From an uncultured Alistipes sp. (GTDB taxonomy: Bacteria; Bacteroidota; Bacteroidia; Bacteroidales; Rikenellaceae): 64,000 nucleotides of DNA. The stretch lies in assembly GCA_944322005.1 (NCBI GenBank), contig CALUNL010000001.1:186001-250000 (forward strand), written 5' to 3'. The notes beneath the pieces are model-generated. The model had not been told where the DNA came from. It was given only the letters and a program-made list of their open reading frames with translations, and made no database searches. The position numbers and the translations under genes were made by a program. Every line of letters begins with the position of its first letter. Positions within the stretch are counted from its first letter, which is position 1. Positions 61,039 to 64,000 of this stretch are shown here, one piece after another.

Positions 61039-62232
61039 TCAATCCTTGATTCCGAGTTCCTTTATCTTCCTGTAGAGCGTACGCTCCGACATGAACAGCT
61101 CCGCGGCGGCGGCACGTCGGCTGCCTCCGTGTTTCCGCAAAGCCCTTACGATGAGTTCGCGCTGCATGTCGGCCTTGCTCATCTCGTGTGCCGGCTCGTC
61201 CACGACCTCCTCGCTTTCGGCGTATATCTCCGGCTCCTGTGCGGTTGCCTTGCTCGGCAGCAGACCCGCAATGTCCTTGCGTTCCGTACCTACCATGTGT
61301 CGCGTGAACTCTCCGTGCATGTCACTTACCATGCGCTTCAAGTCGTTGATATCGCTGCGCATGTCAAACAGTACCTTGTAGAGCAGTTCGCGTTCGGAGT
61401 TCATCTCCTCTGCCTTCGACTGGTTCATAATGCTCGGCGAGGATTCCACCCGCTGGTCGGGCAGATATTTGGCCAATATCTCGGGTGTTATGGTGCGCGA
61501 CTCCTCAACGGCCGATATCTGCTCCGCAACGTTTTTCAGTTGCCGTATGTTTCCGCGCCAATAATACCCTTCGAGCATCTGGCGCGCCGCCGCGTCGAGC
61601 GTTATCGCCGGCATGCGGTACTGTACCGCCACGTCGCTTGCGAATTTGCGGAACAGGATGTATATGTCCTCCGGCCGTTCGCGCAGGGCAGGAACGGCGA
61701 TCGGAACTGTGTTGAGCCTGTAGTAGAGGTCCTCGCGGAAGCGTCCTTCGGTTATGGCCTTCATCAGGTCGGCATTGGTCGCGGCCACGACCCTGACGTT
61801 TGTCTTCTGGACCTTTGCGGAGCCTACACGCATGAACTCTCCTGTCTGGAGTACGCGCAGCAGGCGCACCTGTGTCGAAAGCGGCAGTTCGCCGACCTCG
61901 TCGAGAAATATGGTGCCGCCGTCGGCCTCCTCGAAATATCCCTTGCGGGAATCTATTGCACCGGTGAACGAGCCCTTTTCATGCCCGAACAGTTCGGAAT
62001 CTATGGTTCCATCCGGTATGGCACCGCAGTTTACGGCTACATACTTGTTGTGCTTGCGGGCCGAATAGGCGTGTATTACCTGCGGGAAAAACTCCTTGCC
62101 GACGCCGCTCTCGCCCGTTACGAGTACCGAAAGGTCGGTCGGTGCAACCCTTACCGCCACCTCGAGGGCGCGGTTGAGAAGTTCGGAATTGCCGATTATG
62201 CCGAATCGCTGTTTTACCGATAAAATGTCCAT
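61039..62232 (-). CDS. sigma-54-dependent transcriptional activator, no receiver domain
   Basis: A 397-residue enhancer-binding protein. It starts directly with the AAA+ domain: Walker A GESGVGKE (40-47), the sigma-54 contact loop GSFTGA (87-92, first residue G-S variant of GAFTGA), Walker B FLDEVGELP and RREDLYYRL-like FREDLYYRL. A linker (about 265-340) rich in charged residues follows. A Fis-type helix-turn-helix ends the protein (GSRRAAAAELFMSERTLYRKIKEL). No N-terminal regulatory domain, so control must come by another route. It sits between the HU-like gene and lptE. Confidence 0.9.
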   Translation of the reverse strand: MDILSVKQRFGIIGNSELLNRALEVAVRVAPTDLSVLVTGESGVGKEFFPQVIHAYSARKHNKYVAVNCGAIPDGTIDSELFGHEKGSFTGAIDSRKGYFEEADGGTIFLDEVGELPLSTQVRLLRVLQTGEFMRVGSAKVQKTNVRVVAATNADLMKAITEGRFREDLYYRLNTVPIAVPALRERPEDIYILFRKFASDVAVQYRMPAITLDAAARQMLEGYYWRGNIRQLKNVAEQISAVEESRTITPEILAKYLPDQRVESSPSIMNQSKAEEMNSERELLYKVLFDMRSDINDLKRMVSDMHGEFTRHMVGTERKDIAGLLPSKATAQEPEIYAESEEVVDEPAHEMSKADMQRELIVRALRKHGGSRRAAAAELFMSERTLYRKIKELGIKD

Positions 62233-62243
62233 TTCAGTCGGGT

Positions 62244-62912
62244 TTATTGTTGTTGTTCTGGAGCGGGTCGCTCAATCTGCCAGCGCAGAGCGTCCATTGC
62301 TGCCTCATCGTCTATTTCCCTGGAGCACCAGTAGCCGTATGCGATTACGGCCACTGCCGCGAGCAATACCACCACAGCTATGAATATGAAGAACCCGTCT
62401 CCGCGGCTGCGGCGTCTGTTGCGTCGCGCGTCCTGTGAAGGCGCCGTTGCCGGCTGCTCCTGCGGCTGTGCCGCGGCTGCAACATCCCTTTTTTCGGAGT
62501 CGTTGGTTCGGGCAGGCATGTCGGCTTCCTTCGGTGCGGATGAGCGTAAGGAGTCGGCTGGAACCTTGCCGGCCTCATGCACCTTTGCATGTGTTGGCGT
62601 ACCGGCCATGCGGATGTTTCCGTTGAGGTCGGATACGAGGCTGCCTATCTCTCCCATATCGAAGCGTCCTGTTGCGGATAGCGAATGCCGGACTTCGAAA
62701 ATGAAGCGGTCTATGGCACCTGCGCATTCGATCTCGCCGAGCCCCTTCTTCGCCAGAAGACCGCGCAGTACTCCGTCGTCGGTCTTAAGAAGTTCCGAGA
62801 AAAGCACCTCGCCCGGACCCTTTACGATGAAGGATCCGAAAGAAGGTATAGTCAGCCGGCGGTTGTTGCGCAGATAATCGGTTATTACGACTCTGATATC
62901 CATATGTGACAT
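62244..62912 (-). CDS. membrane-anchored HU/CCDC81-like protein
   Basis: A 222-residue protein. The N-terminal 100 residues resemble Bacteroidetes HU-like (CCDC81-type) domains: VVITDYLRNNRRLTIPSFGSFIVKG, GLGEIECAGAIDRFIFEVRHSL. A Pro/Gln/Ala-rich linker follows, a basic patch (RRNRRRSRG) and one membrane helix (about 178-200, FFIFIAVVVLLAAVAVIAYG). Thus the HU-like part lies in the cytoplasm. DNA or protein binding is not shown. The -7 promoter element at 62927 excludes the earlier ATG at 62939; ATG 62912 or 62903 is the start. Confidence 0.7.
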   Translation of the reverse strand: MSHMDIRVVITDYLRNNRRLTIPSFGSFIVKGPGEVLFSELLKTDDGVLRGLLAKKGLGEIECAGAIDRFIFEVRHSLSATGRFDMGEIGSLVSDLNGNIRMAGTPTHAKVHEAGKVPADSLRSSAPKEADMPARTNDSEKRDVAAAAQPQEQPATAPSQDARRNRRRSRGDGFFIFIAVVVLLAAVAVIAYGYWCSREIDDEAAMDALRWQIERPAPEQQQ

Positions 62913-62926
62913 GTCTACTCTTTTCG

Positions 62927-62934
62927 CAAAGATA
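62927..62934 (-). promoter_or_regulatory. promoter -7 element for the HU-like/sigma-54/lptE operon
   Basis: On the - strand it is TATCTTTG (62934-62927), an exact match, 14 bases upstream of the ATG at 62912. Confidence 0.6.
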
Positions 62935-62985
62935 GTCATTTTGGCGAGAAGAGCGGGACAAAATCACAAAAAAATGATACGCAGG

Positions 62986-63939
62986 CTACTCCACGAGCAG
63001 GAATGCCATATAGCATGCCACTATCGCCAGCAGGCACAGCACCCTGATTGCGGTTTTCTGCGTCTTGAGGGCGGGAAGCGTCACTATGGTTGCAACCAGT
63101 CCGAATACGAGCAGGTTCTGCACCTTGACATCGGTAAAGTCGTAGATGTCGCTTCGCAGGCTCAGCACGTCTGCAATGCAGAGTACCATGAAGTTGAAGA
63201 GGTTGCTTCCCACGATATTGCCGACGGCGATGTCGTAGCTCTTCATGCGGAACAGGGCGATGGTGGACGATACCTCCGGCAGCGATGTGGCCACGCCGAG
63301 GAATATCGCACCGGCGAGTCCCATTCCGATATTGTACTGTGTGGCAAGGTCGTCGGTTACGTATGTCATGACTACGCTGAGCAGTACGATGCCTATGCTG
63401 ACCAGTGTGAATCTTGTGACTATCTGGCGCGTGGAGAGGGTTATGGAGTTCTTGTCATCCTCTTCCGATTCGCTTTTATTGCCGGCGAGGTAACGTACAC
63501 CTATGGCGTATAGCAGGACGATTATGATTGTGACAATGTTCAAGGTGGCAATCTCGAAATCGAGTATGTTGAACCACTTGAGTATGAGCACCGCATAAAT
63601 CAGTATCACGAACAGGGTTACGAGGATGTTCCCCTTGGAAATCCGAGCGCGACGGAAACTGGATATTGCGATGAGGCTTACTGTTGCCAGCATTGCAAGA
63701 TTGAACAGGTCGCTGCCGAGGATGTTGCCTATGCAGAGGCTCGGCTTGTTCAGCAGAACCGTTGCTGATATGCTGGTGAAGAGTTCGGGAAGGGATGTTA
63801 CCGCCGACAGAAGGACTCCGCCGAGAAATGCCCCGGATAATTCGGTGGTCTTGTCCAGCATGTCAATGTATTGCGAAGCCTTTATCGAGAAATATACTAC
63901 GAGTGAGGCTACTATGATATATTCCAGTATGACTAGCAT
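62986..63939 (-). CDS. Na+/Ca2+ antiporter of the CaCA family
   Basis: A 317-residue inner-membrane exchanger with about ten membrane helices. The two inverted alpha repeats are visible: AVTSLPELFTSISA and later GVATSLPEVSSTIAL, with IGNILGSDLFNL and VGNIVGSNLFN as the second halves. The acidic residues in the SLPE segments are the ion ligands of this family. It follows the gene at the right edge with a one-base overlap (TAATG). Confidence 0.92.
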   Translation of the reverse strand: MLVILEYIIVASLVVYFSIKASQYIDMLDKTTELSGAFLGGVLLSAVTSLPELFTSISATVLLNKPSLCIGNILGSDLFNLAMLATVSLIAISSFRRARISKGNILVTLFVILIYAVLILKWFNILDFEIATLNIVTIIIVLLYAIGVRYLAGNKSESEEDDKNSITLSTRQIVTRFTLVSIGIVLLSVVMTYVTDDLATQYNIGMGLAGAIFLGVATSLPEVSSTIALFRMKSYDIAVGNIVGSNLFNFMVLCIADVLSLRSDIYDFTDVKVQNLLVFGLVATIVTLPALKTQKTAIRVLCLLAIVACYMAFLLVE

Positions 63940-64000
63940 TATCTGTGGCTGTTTTTATCGTTTATTATGGAGTCTATGTATGCCTTGATCTTGGGCGCAG
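63939..64000 (-). CDS. 3' end of an unidentified gene, cut by window edge
   Basis: Only the last 19 residues can be read (APKIKAYIDSIINDKNSHR, then stop). The stop TAA shares one base with the antiporter ATG, which supports a real coupled gene. The product cannot be identified from this fragment. Confidence 0.45.
   Translation of the reverse strand, partial: APKIKAYIDSIINDKNSHR

Overview
The window is a stretch of bacterial chromosome packed with genes on both strands. It is almost certainly from a Bacteroidales species, most like the high-GC gut genus Alistipes (that last step is inference). The evidence is: repeated promoters of the Bacteroidetes type (TTTG, about 20 bases, TAnnTTTG); families largely confined to this phylum (DUF4919, DUF5106, GSCFA, DUF2851, the MauE/DoxX-like family); a Na+-pumping methylmalonyl-CoA decarboxylase; and few recognisable ribosome-binding sites. 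No insertion sequence, phage, CRISPR array, rRNA or attachment site was seen. There is one tRNA (Ser, GCT), and no gene-free stretch exceeds about 260 bases.

Layout. 1-3700 (-): ligA-dapA-DUF4919. 3800-6620 (+): an acidic conserved protein, purA and fabI. 6699-9160 (-): a glutaminase/glutamate-GABA antiporter pair. 9287-16969 (+): a thioredoxin-like lipoprotein, a 39-residue rubredoxin, tRNA-Ser, then sufBCDS-tmk and a MauE/DoxX-like membrane protein. 17121-20771 (-): a redox group (MarR, ferredoxin, periplasmic thioredoxin), a sirtuin, meaB and a thioredoxin-fold protein. 21011-27585 (+): methylmalonyl-CoA epimerase, the four-subunit decarboxylase and malQ. 27655-33087 (-): an overlapping set reading M23 peptidase, YhbP-like protein, ispD, PH-domain protein, membrane LytTR regulator and acyl-CoA ligase. 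33209-35515 (+): lpxK, punA, ssb. 35521-42178 (-): a sugar-precursor operon (CapD-like enzyme, aminotransferase, UDP-glucose dehydrogenase, epimerase, nucleotidyltransferase-fold protein). 42432-47259 (-): secA, dCMP deaminase, mdh. 47355-54608 (-): outer-membrane-like protein, glnS, GSCFA protein, phosphatase-like protein, sufE, sufT, DUF2851. 54686-57527 (+): tRNA/rRNA methyltransferase, prfB with a programmed frameshift, and a NamZ-like muramidase. 57605-64000: a ferredoxin (-), a metallo-hydrolase and an SDR (+), then an envelope operon (-) with an antiporter, an HU-like membrane protein, a sigma-54 activator, lptE, a small acidic protein and secG.

How the genes fit together. mdh, methylmalonyl-CoA epimerase, MeaB and the Na+ decarboxylase belong to the succinate-to-propionate route. 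The sirtuin beside meaB carries the Tyr/Arg pair of deacylases that remove acidic acyl groups. Iron-sulfur assembly is split into sufBCDS and a distant sufE-sufT pair. Envelope building recurs through lpxK, lptE, secA/secG, the M23 peptidase, the NamZ-like enzyme and the sugar-precursor operon.

No clear new multi-gene system was found; most of the window is core metabolism. The best leads are a phosphatase-fold protein that has lost most metal ligands, a sirtuin-MeaB linkage, a sigma-54 activator without a receiver domain beside a membrane-anchored HU-like protein in an LPS-transport operon, promoters so close to start codons that mRNAs should be leaderless, and the prfB frameshift site.
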